From: Escallonia rubra
Taxonomy: Eukaryota; Streptophyta; Magnoliopsida; Escalloniales; Escalloniaceae
DNA: 64,000 nt
Assembly: GCA_033065855.1 (NCBI GenBank)
Contig: JAVXUO010002114.1
Coordinates: 1 to 64,000 of the forward strand
Reading direction: 5' to 3'
A program made the position numbers and the translations under genes. Positions 21,380 to 32,844 of the stretch are shown one piece after another. The notes under the pieces were generated by a model, which did not search any database, was not told where the DNA came from, and saw nothing but the letters and a program-made list of their open reading frames with translations. Every line of letters starts with the position of its first letter. Position 1 is the stretch's first letter.

Positions 21380-22623
21380 CAGATCATCTTTGGTGGTATC
21401 AAGAGTTGTGTCTTCCTCTATTGTGATGTGATACTCAGCTTCAACTACCTCCTCATCATTGGCACTCTTTTTCTCGACTTGATTCTTACCTTAGCCAGTA
21501 ATAACAATGGTTCTTCTTTTAGCTTTAAGAATCCCATCATTGCTGACCTCTATCTTGGTCTTTTGCTTCATTCAAGATGGTATGAGGCTTCTGGTTTCTC
21601 TATTTTCCTTGGGTCTAGCCTCCATCTCTGCTGTCGCTCCGTAGTCCTTGCCATCGATCTTATTAGCCGGTTCACCCAATCTCGAGAATGTGGAGGCTAG
21701 GGGAACTCTCGTTGGATCTGTCTTGCTCTTGTTAAGAGTCGTAACAGAGCAGGATTGTTTGCTTGAACTGGTCTTTCCCTGCTTCAAACTGGCCATTATC
21801 GAGATTTGAATGGGAACAAACACTGAGGTCTATGGTAGAGCAGGTTGTTCATCATCCGACTCATCAACTTCTTCGACAGTGATGTACTTTGTGCTAAATT
21901 TATTTATTTTTCTCTTCAGGGGTACCCGAATAGGTTGATTGGGTTCATAACCAACACCAATCCTTGCGGACTGAATCGATGCCCTTGTTGTCTTAACTTC
22001 TTTTGGGTTTTGTTAAGTCCGTGGACTTTTTCACCCATTAATTCTGGGCTAAGTTCTCCGAGGGGCACTGAATTTTCAAAGTCATAACCCAAAATTTTTA
22101 ATAGCTTTTGAGCTTTAGCATCGAAACCTTCATAAGTCTTCATAGAGGGCGGACACAGATGCTTTGCCATGTCTCGTGAAGGCTCAAAAAATCTCTTTAC
22201 CGGCAGTCTGACTGTCCCAATGGTTGTAAAAGGTACGGTTAGCTCTTCTTTTAGGACCTTAACGTCACCTTCTTTGGGGCTCTTGGAACTTTGACCTCTT
22301 TCAGCTCAACCAGTTCAACAAAGGGTGATTGTCCCTCTACTCTTTGAGACACATGGATGTACCTAAAGACAGGCGAATCTTTTCGTGGAGACTCTTTTCG
22401 TGCCTCTTTCGACGGTAATTTCTTTTCTTCTGATACTGAGCCTTTCAAGACTTCTTTAGTTTCAGGTTGCAAAGGCACCATGACTTGTTTACCCTTTTGG
22501 GGCTCATTTCTCTTTGTGTAGGAGATTTCCGTCGGAAGACATTCTTACGAAGTCTTGGACTCCATGTAGAACTTTATGTCTGCAAACTGAGACTCTGCTT
22601 CGGTAAAAGGTTTGTAATCGCCA
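21380..22623 (-). pseudogene. Protease-RT linker of gypsy-1
   Basis: Broken frames with LLKILGYDFENSVPLGELSP and a Lys/Glu-rich stretch. Tat-type elements have a long linker here between protease and RT. No catalytic motif is visible. Confidence 0.6.
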
Positions 22624-23312
22624 TCAACCTTCTTTTCTATCCCTATAGAATTTGAGACATTGATGAAGAATGGAAGGCACAACTCCGTTCTCGTGAGCCC
22701 AAGGCCGACCTAACAATAAGTTGTAAGATGTCTTGGCATCAATGACATGAAATAAAGTGTCCGACTTTAGCTCCCCGATAGTAAGCCCGAGACGAATCAT
22801 GCAGATCGCCCTTTGCCCCCTTTGGTTGAAGCCTTGTATCACCAATCGACTCTTAGAAAGTTCATCCATTGTAATTCCAATTTGTTTCATGATGAACTCT
22901 GGCATGAAGTTCACTGTCGAACCTCCACCAACGAGCATCTGGTTCACCTTTATTTCCCCGATATAACCTAAAACGAAGAGAGGTCTATTGTGAGGCTTGG
23001 AACCCAACTGTAGGTCCTCATCCTTGAAGGTGATAGCTACACAACATGATGTACATGTCGCGGGTATATTCCTAAGGTTATCAATTTCATCGATGGTAAA
23101 GGTATACTTCTTAGGATCGTCCAAAACTTTTTCAGCACTTCGTGTACTGGTTGGGGCAGGTCAAGCATCTTCTGAAGTGTAAACCGCTGAGGTAACCCTT
23201 GCAAAGACGTCAACATGTTCTTGTTCTCTTCATCAATAGCCTCATCAGCCGAGTCAGGTTCATCTTCATGCACAGAGACCATGCAGACAGTTCTAACCAC
23301 CTTATCCTTCAA
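22624..23312 (-). pseudogene. Aspartic protease region of gypsy-1
   Basis: The retropepsin fold is readable: the flap-side text IKVNQMLVGGGSTVNFMP and the later YNLLLGRPWAH. In related elements the first block reads LVDGGS or LVDTGS. Here the catalytic Asp is replaced by Gly, which would abolish cleavage of the polyprotein. Confidence 0.8.
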
Positions 23313-23603
23313 GTAGCCACTTGGAAAGAAGTCTCTAAGGGTTATTGGCTTGGGAACGTCCTGTCGAAAAGCTTTGTCGACTTCCTTGCGACTCTTCTTA
23401 GCAGCGTGCCTTCTCCCCCTACGGTATTACTGCTTGCCTTTTTTAATTAGCTCGCCTCTTCTCTCGATGAAATGGTTGCGAAGGATTTTCTAGTTGCTTC
23501 TTCAGTTTCCTCCGCGTGACTAGTGTGCATCCATCGTCGTTCGTGTCCACAGACTAGTCACCCTGAGTTGACACTTTCGACATTTCTTGAGGGAGTTAAA
23601 CTT

Positions 23604-25440
23604 TTACGGGTCTAATGTTCCAAACTGGATAGTCATCATTTGTGCCCCCATTGTCAACGTATTGTTTGACGTATTTGAGACCTTTGAAGGAGTCACATCA
23701 CTTGAGACGAATGAGGCATGGTTTGACTCTTCCACCCCATCAGTGTCTAACTCGATTTTTTCTTCCTTGGCCAAATTCATGATCAACTCCTTGAGTATGA
23801 AGCATTTTTTAGTCTTATGGCCAAGGATGCGGTGATACTTACAGTACCTCGCCTCATTGACTCGCCCTGATTCCTCTGGACGTTTCGACTCCGGGAGCTC
23901 AATGATTTCCTTCTCAAGCAGAAAGTTGAGTATGCCCGGTACGTCAGAATCTGGGAAGGGGTAGACCTTTCCTTCCAACTCCTTTAACGAAGGTTGCTGC
24001 CTGGCTTTTCCTCGGAGGTGCTCTGGTGCCTTCTCCTCTTTATGCTTGTCTTTCTTTAGAATTTTCAAAGGAGCCGTGGTAACTACCAAGGACTCCTTCT
24101 CGGTCGTTCTCGAGGACCGTTCAACCTTTTTTCCTTCCCTTCTCTCCTTGCGGGGGTCAGGCAATGCAGGACTGTTGCCGCCATATGTCATAGGCCTGTG
24201 TTGCTAATTCTTCAAAGTTGGCTGGTCTGTTACCCTGAAGAATGTATAACAAGCCCCAGTGAATGCCTTGCATACACATTTCTACTGCCAAAATCTCCGA
24301 CAGCCTTTCTTTACAGTCTAAGCTTAATGAGCGCCACATATTGATGTAGTCCACTACAGGCTCATCTTTCCACTGCCTAGTGTTCATGAACTCCATCATG
24401 CTCATTGAGCGACACGTACTGTAAAACCGGTTCAAGAACTCGCTCTCCATTACTTCCCAACAGTCGGTTGACTCAGGCTCGATGTCGGTATACCAGTCAA
24501 ACGCATTCCCTTTAAGAGACCTGAAAAATTGTTGGAAAAGGAGGTCCGCTTTGGTACCTGTGTTGTTGCAAGTTTCAACAAAATTAGCGACGTGTTGCTT
24601 GGGGTTGCCCTTCCTGTCGAACAGCTGGAACTTTGGTGGCTAGTACCCTGCTGGCATTCTCATGTTGTCAATTTGCTTCATGTAAGGCTTCGAATACATG
24701 AGATTGTTGTGAGAAGGTCCTCCATATTGTGCCCTGATTGTACTTGTTATCGTGTCTTGTAACTACTGCACCGAGATGGAGGCGACGGAGTTCGACCTGT
24801 CCTCTATGTTTCCGAACCCGTCAGAAGTGGACCCATTATGACGTCCATTAGCACCACCCTTCTTCGAGGTCTCATTGACTTTACCTCGGTTAGACTCCTC
24901 GTTGGTCTGTAACTCTAACTTATTCACGAAAGTCGCAATCTGGAAGTACTTATCTTCTCCAGTCTTGGTCAGCTTCTTAAAGGCTCAAGACATAGCTGCC
25001 AGTTGTTCCTCAATAGACATAGATCCGGTCATCATAACTTGCATGGTAACGGGAGGTGCAGAAGTATGCGACTTGGAGCGTGGCGATAACACAAGGTGTT
25101 TTGGGCTCCCGGGGGAAGAACCGATTACGAAACCGGTGCTGGAGTCCGCATATGAGGCATACTAAAATGATGGTAGAGGCATCTCATGAACGGTATTCTC
25201 CTCCAACTCAAGGTGGGGGACTTTCGATCCTGACACCCCGCCTTTCTCGTAACGCGAGACGATGACCTCCCTGAATTGAATGCATGGCTTGATCGGTGGC
25301 TTGGAAACTGGTACCACCACTCGGTTCAGGACCACCATTTCATCCTTGGCATTGCTTTGAGTCATAGGGGCGGTTGAAGTGCTGTTGCTGCTACTGCTCC
25401 TTGTGGCGGCACTTTTTGAGGCATTCTCCATGGTTTGCAT
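23604..25440 (-). pseudogene. gag of gypsy-1
   Basis: The first Met is at 25440. A retrotransposon gag core lies at 24157-24450 (FLNRFYSTCRSMSMMEF, WKDEPVVDYI). A CCHC-like zinc knuckle, CKYHRILGHKTKKC, lies in the 23604-24191 segment. Several frame breaks separate these pieces. Confidence 0.85.
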
Positions 25441-25547
25441 CTACTGCACTTTCTTTGGTGCCATCAATGTGTTGAAGGTGATTTAGAAATCTTCCTCGGA
25501 GAAGGAGATGAAAGGCAGAGTAGGTCCCACTGGGCATGGCAGAAATT

Positions 25548-26337
25548 TGTACACACAAATTTCGTGTCTAAAACTGCGAGACAAGAAACAATGCACAAAA
25601 ATTCAATTTAATGATATTTTTAAAGTAAAGGTTACACCACTATGTGATTTATACTGAAAATAAATCTAGGTCCTCTAATTTGATCTTCGATTGCAGTCAC
25701 GGTCCAATGGTTGAGACAGCTTGTTCTTGAACTGCTGTGTTGGCTTCTTCCTTGAGGGCGATCCTTGACTTGTAGAATCACCAAGATTGAAGACGAATTT
25801 CTCTTTGATGTTTAGGATCAAAGAGAGATTAATCCTCGTCGTCGAGAATGCTCGATTGAAGAACGACACTAAACTAGTGCGTATTGTTCTTCAAATGGAG
25901 CGTATTTTTGTGATGTTGTATGCTTGTGACAGAGTTCTGGCATCAGTCTGTCTTTCTTCCCTACCTGAAGCCCTCTATTTATAGGCAAGGCGGTTGGGTT
26001 AAGTTTAGAAAACATGTGATTTAGGGCTTTGACTTTTAATTAAAGGAATTTTGTCCCCCTTAATTATCTAATCTTAATTAATTAAATGGATTCAGTTCCA
26101 TTTAATTTATTTTGGTCAAATTTGACTTAATTGAACTTTCTGGTAGCAAGACCAATGGCTGGACGAAATATTTTTATTTAGACTAGTCCTTCCAACTTGT
26201 CTTTGACTTCAAGCCCGTTGTCTTGTTTGACTCTAAGTCGGCATCTTGGTCCGCATTTTTCGCAGCGTTGAACATTTGACTGATCATGATAATAATCTAC
26301 CATGGACTAATAAAAAAAATTATTTTTAGTGTCTACA
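25548..26337 (-). repeat. 5' LTR of gypsy-1
   Basis: A 790-base LTR that begins TGTAGACACTAAA on the minus strand and ends TTTGTGTGTACA. A TATA-like CTATAAATAGAGGG lies at about 25972-25985 on the minus strand. No canonical Met primer site follows; the next bases contain CATGCCCAGTGGGACC. Confidence 0.85.
25972..25985 (-). promoter_or_regulatory. TATA box in the gypsy-1 5' LTR
   Basis: CCTATAAATAGAGGG on the minus strand is a near-perfect plant TATA box in the middle of the LTR, placed as expected for the U3/R boundary. Confidence 0.6.
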
Positions 26338-26342
26338 ACCTC

Positions 26343-28807
26343 GAATTGATATTTTATTTAATGAGTTAAATTAGCATAAGTAAAAATTCAAAAAGGGAGA
26401 GAGAAAAGGGAGAGAAAGCCGGAGAAACTAGAACAGTTAGAAAATAGATGAGGGAAAAAAGGGAGAGGTAGTGAAACAGAGAGGGAGTTTTTCGGGGGAG
26501 AAGTACAGAAGCGGAGAGAGAGCAAGGGGGTGTGTATGCTCGCCGGTGTGGGTGTGGTGGCTGCATAGGTGTGTGTGGATCGAAGGGGGCTTCCAGCCAT
26601 TCGTGGTGTGTGTGTTCCTGCGCGTGTGGTGTGAGTGCGTGTGTTTTGTGTGTGAATTATGTGTGCAACGTGTGTTGTATGAGTGTGTGTGTGTGTGTGT
26701 ACGCTATGGGCTACCTTGCAGCCGCGCGCATGTGTATGTGTGTGTGTGTGTGTAGTGTGTGCGTGTATTGCTGTGTGGGTGAATAGTGTGTGCTTGGGTG
26801 TGTGTGCATGTGTACTTTGTGTGCTCTGCGTGCGTATATGCGTGCGTGTTGTATGTGCGGTTGTGGGTGTGGGTGTGATGGATGGGTGGGTATTGGGGGG
26901 TGGGGGGGTGGGGGGGGTGTGATTAATATATGAGTGTCTGCATGTATATGCTATGGGCTGCCTTGCAGCCGTGTGTGTGTGTGTACAGGCGTGTGCTGAT
27001 TTGTGAGTTTATGTGTGTGTATAGTCTGTGTTTCTACGTGCGTTTTAGTTCGTGTGTGTACACGTTGTGATTGAGTGAGTGACTGTGTGTGTGTGTGTGC
27101 GCCCTAGTGTGTGTTTAGTATGTTTCAGTTGTTGTGAGGTGAAGAGGTGGGTATGTAGTGGGTGCGAACTAGATGTTCGTGAGGAAGAAAAGGATGGGAA
27201 AGTGCCGCTAAAAGTCAATAATTTTTCAATAGTCTGGATTTTGATTTTTAAAAGCTATTTCTAAACTGATTTTGATCAAGTACAAAAGAGCAACCCCTAT
27301 TATTTTTACAAGACCTACAACGCGGAATTTTCTAGGCTTTTTTTGAGGCCGCAAAGGGCATTAAATGATTTTATCAAAAAAAAAAAGGGGGTTCTCGATT
27401 TATTTGAAATAGCAAATTAGATTATTTTTGCCTAAAAGTTTTACGGCAATTTTTTACCGCTTAAATGTTTCAGTGTCTAAAGTTTCAAGGCTTTTCAGCA
27501 TCGTTTGTTATGTCTAGTGACTTTGGTCGCCTTGTGCACGGTCAAGAACCAGAGGGAGACTTTGGGATAAAGAATTGTTTCAAAGGATTTTTTGGCCTGA
27601 TTTCAGTCTAATACATATATAGAACTACTTTGAAATGATTTGAAATTGTTTCTGGTCATGTTGGTGGTTAGGAGTATTTTTGTAATTTCACATGTATGGG
27701 TGTATACACAATGAGTAATTGAGTTTGTAATCATGAGCTGCCAGCCGATGTAAGTGTGCACATGGGCGGTAGGTTTAGAAAACTGAGAATGAAAGAGCTT
27801 GTGGGAATAAGATAAGATTCGAGTTTAATGGTTTTGGAAGAAGTGGAGATTAGTGCATAGAGAGTTAGCTCATTCAAGAGGAGCACAGAATGGCTTTGAC
27901 AGTTCTTTTAGACAAATGTAACAGCGTGATCATCGCACTGAATTTTGGGTCGAGAAAATGCGTAGCCTCGTGTAATTGACCTCTGATCCATCTAGTATTT
28001 TTATATACGGGATATACGTTATTTATCTTTGAAAAATCATTGTTTGCAATAAATAAATTTTTTTTTGTGACGTTTATCTGTTTCTTAAATGAAAGAACTA
28101 TTTATCAAGTATGAACTGCTTTTAGCGACACTTACTTCTCATTAGAAACCGGACCGGCATGTAAACAATGTTTTGGTAGCAATTGCTATCAAAATTATAT
28201 TTGAAACGCTTAGTGCAAAATGTGACTGGTTCTCGGATTAAGATGTTTTTGGATATGAAATCTCATGAAAAAATATTGTAATAAAGTAGGATGGTTTGAC
28301 CATCAGTTGTTCAGTAGGGCCAAATGCTAACTGCAACATTTCGATTGAGTTGGTGTTCGGCTTAAACTTTCTTATGATCATGTTTTCGTGTTAAATAATT
28401 TGTATGCCCTCAAATCTGTTTTACTTATACTTTATTACGCTTTACATAATAAATTTCCATTTTATGGTTTGAGAAATAAATATTTACTCCCTGATATTAT
28501 ATCTCTTGGGTCATTTTCTGACATGCTCATTTGTAAGTGAGTTATTCTTAGACGTGATACGGCCCAGCTAGTTGGTTCACTCGTTACTTATTGAGCACGT
28601 GAAAGCTCATCACGTACTTAATATTTCAGGTTTATAGGTAAGATAATGGCAACGAACGAGGGCTTGGAATTTTGAAAGAGGAGATTGTATTAGTTGACTT
28701 TGAGTTATATAAATGATATTGGAAAAAGGATTCATGATTGTAATAAAATTTAAAAATTGCATTTTTTATATGGAGTTAATTTTTAGTCCACGCTACAGTT
28801 GTATTGG
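26343..28807 (+). mobile_element. Right part of the 3' LTR of the outer retrotransposon (inferred)
   Basis: This resumes the sequence cut at 12961. Its end (28755-28807) matches the sequence just before the primer site at 11499, which is why it is read as LTR. That would make the LTR about 2.9 kb, long but within the range of plant gypsy elements. The match breaks at 28807, where another LTR-like sequence begins. No gene is supported. Confidence 0.5.
26520..27110. repeat. (TG)n-rich low-complexity tract
   Basis: Irregular TG/GTGTGTGC runs, a G-rich patch near 26896-26920, and two copies of CTATGGGCTGCCTTGCAGCC type (near 26703 and 26950). Open frames across it translate to Cys/Val-rich strings and are not genes. 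Confidence 0.9.
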
Positions 28808-29470
28808 TGTAGACATCTCATTTAGGTAGTTATTATTAATTAAATAATTAACGGGCTTTATTACTAATTAGAGTACATTATTGAGTTTAGGCCAATTAAT
28901 GTGACTTAGTTAATCAATTCAGTTCAGTTCGGTTGCATGTCCAGACCGGTATTGGTCCAGTTAGTAAAGTGGTCTAGTCAAGTCCAATGTCTATATTTTT
29001 ATAATTTTTATTGAATTAGTTTGTCTAGATAATTTGGAAAAATAACCTGTGAATTATCCATGATGCAAAGATTAAATCAATCAATTTTATGGTTAATTGA
29101 CTTTTGTCTATTTGCGATTTTATCCTATATTCTGACTCATCTCCAGCCTTGCAGATTGGCATAGCCAATCTTATTAGATTATGCGACCCTGACCACTATA
29201 AATAAAGGCCTTAGCCTTCATTTTCAAGGGTCTTGAACTTTCAAAACTTATTCTATTTAGAGCTTGCGTATCATTTCCTCCTGAAGTGGTACACTATCTC
29301 TCTCGAGAATCTTAGCCATTCACACTCACTCTAAAGTCTTTTCGTCTTTGCATCGTAGATCATTCGAAGAGCATTCATGCGTCTTCATGGAAAGCTTTCA
29401 AGAGGTAATCTTTAATAGTTTTCTAGTTTAGAAATCACATAGATTGTCTCCCAATCCCGTAGTAACATTT
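28808..29470 (+). mobile_element. LTR-like segment, possibly the 5' LTR of gypsy-2
   Basis: Begins TGTAGACATCTCATTTAGG exactly where the outer LTR homology stops. It contains ACTATAAATAAAGGCC at 29195-29210, a TATA box in a typical LTR position. Its start is of the same type as the gypsy-1 LTR (TGTAGACA) but the rest differs. I found no second copy near 48-49.5 kb, so the assignment to gypsy-2 is tentative. Confidence 0.45.
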
Positions 29471-31329
29471 TGATGCCAAGGAAAGTGGGTTCATAGCTAC
29501 GTGGAGGTGTCACAAAGGATACAGTCCGAGCCAGTTGCCATATGTACAAAGTAGGACTCAGTGAGGGTGGTGTAAGGGCAGAGAGCAAGGCTTCCCAGAC
29601 AAGCCATGAAAAGTGGCAATGCTGTGGAGACAAGGTGGAGACCAATAGGGCGGACATTCTACAGTCCAAGCTAATGTCCACGTCAAGGTCCAATGTCACA
29701 GTCCAATTGTGTTTCTCTCTCTAGAATTCAGTAGCTCTGGATTCTAGAGTGAAAAAGTGATTTTGTGAGAATGAGCCAAAAGTTCTTCAAATGAATTTCA
29801 AAGTTCACTATTTATAGGCAAAAGTATGCATGTGTCACCAATTGCTACATGTCATCTCCTGAGAGTGACACATCACCAGGGGGTCCACAAATACCGATGC
29901 TCTGTTGAACTGTTTGTTACCATATTCGTGTTGCCTGCCCCATACAGCGTCGCTCTACTTGTCTGAAAAGACTGACCACATAGCGCAGCATGATCAGAGT
30001 AAGCCATTGCCCTAGCCACCAGCCAAGCCCTTACTGAATCCCACAGGGGTGCATCGAGAGACACAGAGAGAACCTGACAGCGGTAAGGGGTCCGTGTGCC
30101 CAATTTCCAGAAGGCTAGATGCGATGCCCTCTAAAGACATGTTCCCGTCTCGGAGTGACCCATGGGTCATCGTCCTGGGGGCGCCGACGATCACCGATAA
30201 CGTGAGTGGACATGGTCGCAGCTCAAACGTGCCTAGTGTCATGCAAACCTCCCCAGACGGAGATAGCTTTTGTGGTAGCAAGCCTATCCCGCTGTAAAGG
30301 ATCCTCATGCCTGAGCATTGTGAGCAGAGCCCCTCGGAATGCTACACACTCCGAAGAGTGGGTCGAAGCATGTTCCACATCCACGGTGGGGGCGCATGGT
30401 GTGGTGCCCTGAGGCATGTAACATGATTGTGGCGCACATATGCGGTGCCAACGATACGAGACATGGTTGTGGCACACGGGCGCTGTACCAACGGCACGAG
30501 ACATGATTGTGGCGCATGGGCACGGTGCCAACGGCACGAGACATGGTTGTGGCGCATGGGCATGGTGCCAACGGCACGAGACATGGTTATGGCGCATGGG
30601 CGCCAATGACTTCCATCATAGAGACGGCGCACGGGCGCGGATCGGGTGTCCCGAAGATTGGCGTGAGCCGAGTTTGAATGTTGCACAAGAATGGCGAATG
30701 CAATCTCTGCTAATGATAAAGTTAGAAGTAGGAGTACGCGGCCGCCGACGAAGGATCTCTTGGAGATGGCGTGCGGGCATGGGTGACGGGTGTCGCGGAG
30801 CTGACGAGCGAGATATAGCGGACCGCACGAAGACGGTGCACGGGCGATGGCGGGCATTGTGGAGACGATGCACGTGTGGTGACAAGTGATGTGGTGTTTA
30901 GCTGAGTGTAAAAAAGGGCGTGCACTAGTGGGTGAGTGAGAAGGCTAGGGGAAGGGAAGCACGCCAACCCACCGATGAGGGAAGGTGGCCAACCCCCAAG
31001 GGGGGAAGGCGGTCGAACCCCAAGAGGGAAGGCCCGCCGACCCTCTTTGAGGGAAGGTGGCTGACCCCCAAGGGGGGGAGGCACGCCAACGACCGATGTT
31101 TACATTCTCTTAAGTTGGGGTGCAACGCGTTTGTTACGCTAGCGACCATGGTCGCACGTAAAATAATTTCTGAGTTATAAATTGTCGTGAAAAAGTTATG
31201 CACGTGACTTAACCGTGCGAATTTTGACCGGTTGAAAGCGTTGAAAAATTGACCGTTGACTATAGTGATGTGTAGCACAAACGGGACCCCTGGTGGGCCC
31301 TTGGGTGCGACCAAAGTAGGTTGGGAACA
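29471..31329 (-). mobile_element. Solo LTR 1 (family with GC-rich 40-bp repeats)
   Basis: On the minus strand it begins TGTTCCCAACCTAC and ends CCTTGGCATCA. The 5-bp duplication CATTT lies at 29466-29470 and 31330-31334. It aligns with 49553-51889 over its length and with the partial copy at 63294. No internal domain is present, so it is a solo LTR formed by LTR-LTR recombination. The many overlapping open frames reflect high GC content and are not genes. Confidence 0.88.
30430..30610. repeat. 40-bp minisatellite in solo LTR 1
   Basis: Four to five copies of a 40-base unit (GGTGCCAACGGCACGAGACA plus TGGTTGTGGCGCATGGGCA variants). The same unit recurs in solo LTR 2. Confidence 0.9.
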
Positions 31330-31334
31330 CATTT

Positions 31335-32328
31335 TTATTCAAGAAACACAAAAAGAGTCTTTTACATTTCTTGGTCTAGTTCTAAGTCTCAAAATGTAGA
31401 CTACTTCCCATAGGATCAGAGTCGAACTACGATGGTTTTAATTATGATTTTTCCAACTGGATACGTAGGCCATTTGACCCATGTTGTCTAATTCAAACCA
31501 ATAACACAAAACTAAACTTAGGGCAAGTTTTGTTACATTTGATATGTTGCATGTTTTTAAGGCCAATAATCAATAGAAATGAAGTAGAAAGCAAAAGGGT
31601 GTAGCGGGTGCCTAAAATCTTCTTGTTGCTTAACTTAGTCTTCGAACTCATTTCCCGGTTTTCGATAGATTAGTCGTCCTTTTGGACAATTTACTGTCAT
31701 TTCTAGGGTTTTTCTTATTTTTCCAATTTTTCTTAATTAACTACAATGGCAACTCCTAAAATCCTTTCTTTTTCGAGAAATATTGCTACAACTCCGCTTG
31801 GGACTAAAAAATAAGAGTTCTAGACTTGACAAAAAATATTGATTTATTGTCCTTGTTGTATTTTCTTTGTATGTTGTGTGTTGGATAATGTGATATAATT
31901 GTGGTACTTGTGCTCTTATTTTCATACCTCACACATGCGCATGTCTTGCCCCAATTACCTAATCGAGAGCAACAGTTGAAGTCATTGGTCCTCCATCTCA
32001 AGACGATCTTTCGATTATGCTCTCAAATCAACGGCCTCATACTAAAGGGACCTTCTGGTCTTCTTGGTATAATAAACAACTTGTATACGTACTGGTGATC
32101 GACCATTATTAACTTTCTAGTTACGGGCGGGAGCTATATGGTACAGTCGAGCCGATATGGGTGACCTTTACACCGGCGTTAATAGAGAAACCACACACCC
32201 GGACCATCCTGTGTTCTGCCCTTTGTTGGGAGAATATCTATATTCGCATATATGTTGGCAGGAAAATCCATCGACATTCTATAAGCTAAACTGGTAATTT
32301 CACAAAAAGGAGAGACTTTGGCTAACCG
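31335..32328 (+). other. AT-rich leader, probably of gypsy-2
   Basis: No gene is supported. The phrase CTAAAATCTTCTTGTTGCTTA near 31612 and the following CCGGTTTTCGATAG resemble leader sequences of Tat-type elements. An ATG at 31745 opens only a short frame. It ends at AACCG, the target site of the copia element. Confidence 0.4.
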
Positions 32329-32735
32329 TGTAAAGGAATATACTAGATTCCACACCAAGCAATAAAGAAGAGAATCAAAAAAACAATAATAGAAAATAGA
32401 GACACACAAGATTTACGTGGTTCGGCGAAAGCCTACTCCACAGTGGTAGCAGCGATTTCACTATGTTTATCACTAGAGATTACAGACCTTTGTCTCTCTC
32501 AACAAACCCTCTCAAAGAATGGCTCATCTCTCTTCAAAGAAAGACTTTTCCTACTCAAAGAAGGACTCTTCTCTCTTTGCCTACATAAAGAATGACTCTT
32601 CTCTCTTGTCTCTTGTACTTAAAACACAATACAAGACAACATATATATACTTAGAGATAAGTAGTGACTTTCTCTAAATTACCGATGTGGGACAATCACA
32701 CATTCTGGGTTTTTTATCCAAGACACATTATCACA
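32329..32735 (-). repeat. 3' LTR of copia-1
   Basis: 407 bases, TGTGATAATG on the minus strand to TTTACA. It is about 33 bases longer than its partner because of an extra CT-rich segment around 32560-32600 containing a second copy of the CTCTTCTCTC block. Confidence 0.9.
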
Positions 32736-32844
32736 AATCTCCACCTTGGCTTGGATAAAACAAGCCACAAACAATCTAAAAATATCATCTGCTACTACCA
32801 CACCTACCCCCCAGGGCTGCATGTCAAATACTGCTGAAACTTAT

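Larger units (their letters stand above)
12962..26337 (-). mobile_element. Gypsy-1: Tat-like Ty3/gypsy retrotransposon with nested insertions
   Basis: Direct 5-bp duplications ACCTC flank it at 12957-12961 and 26338-26342. The ends read TGTACACAC at the left and GTGTCTACA at the right. Gene order on the minus strand is gag, protease, linker, RT, RNase H, a second RNase H and integrase. The second RNase H is the mark of the plant Tat lineage. The sequence after the 5' LTR (CATGCCCAGTGGGACC on the minus strand) resembles the leader of Tat elements. All frames are broken. A hAT element, carrying a CACTA element, sits in the RT gene. Without these the element would be about 8.8 kb. Confidence 0.92.

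Noticed and set aside
26471-26922. Overlapping open frames rich in Cys and Val
   Set aside because: They are translations of the TG-rich repeat; no start context, no domain, and alternative frames look the same.
30223-31332. Several 80- to 170-codon open frames on both strands in solo LTR 1
   Set aside because: High-GC tandem repeats leave all frames open; the frames do not match between the LTR copies and carry no known domain.
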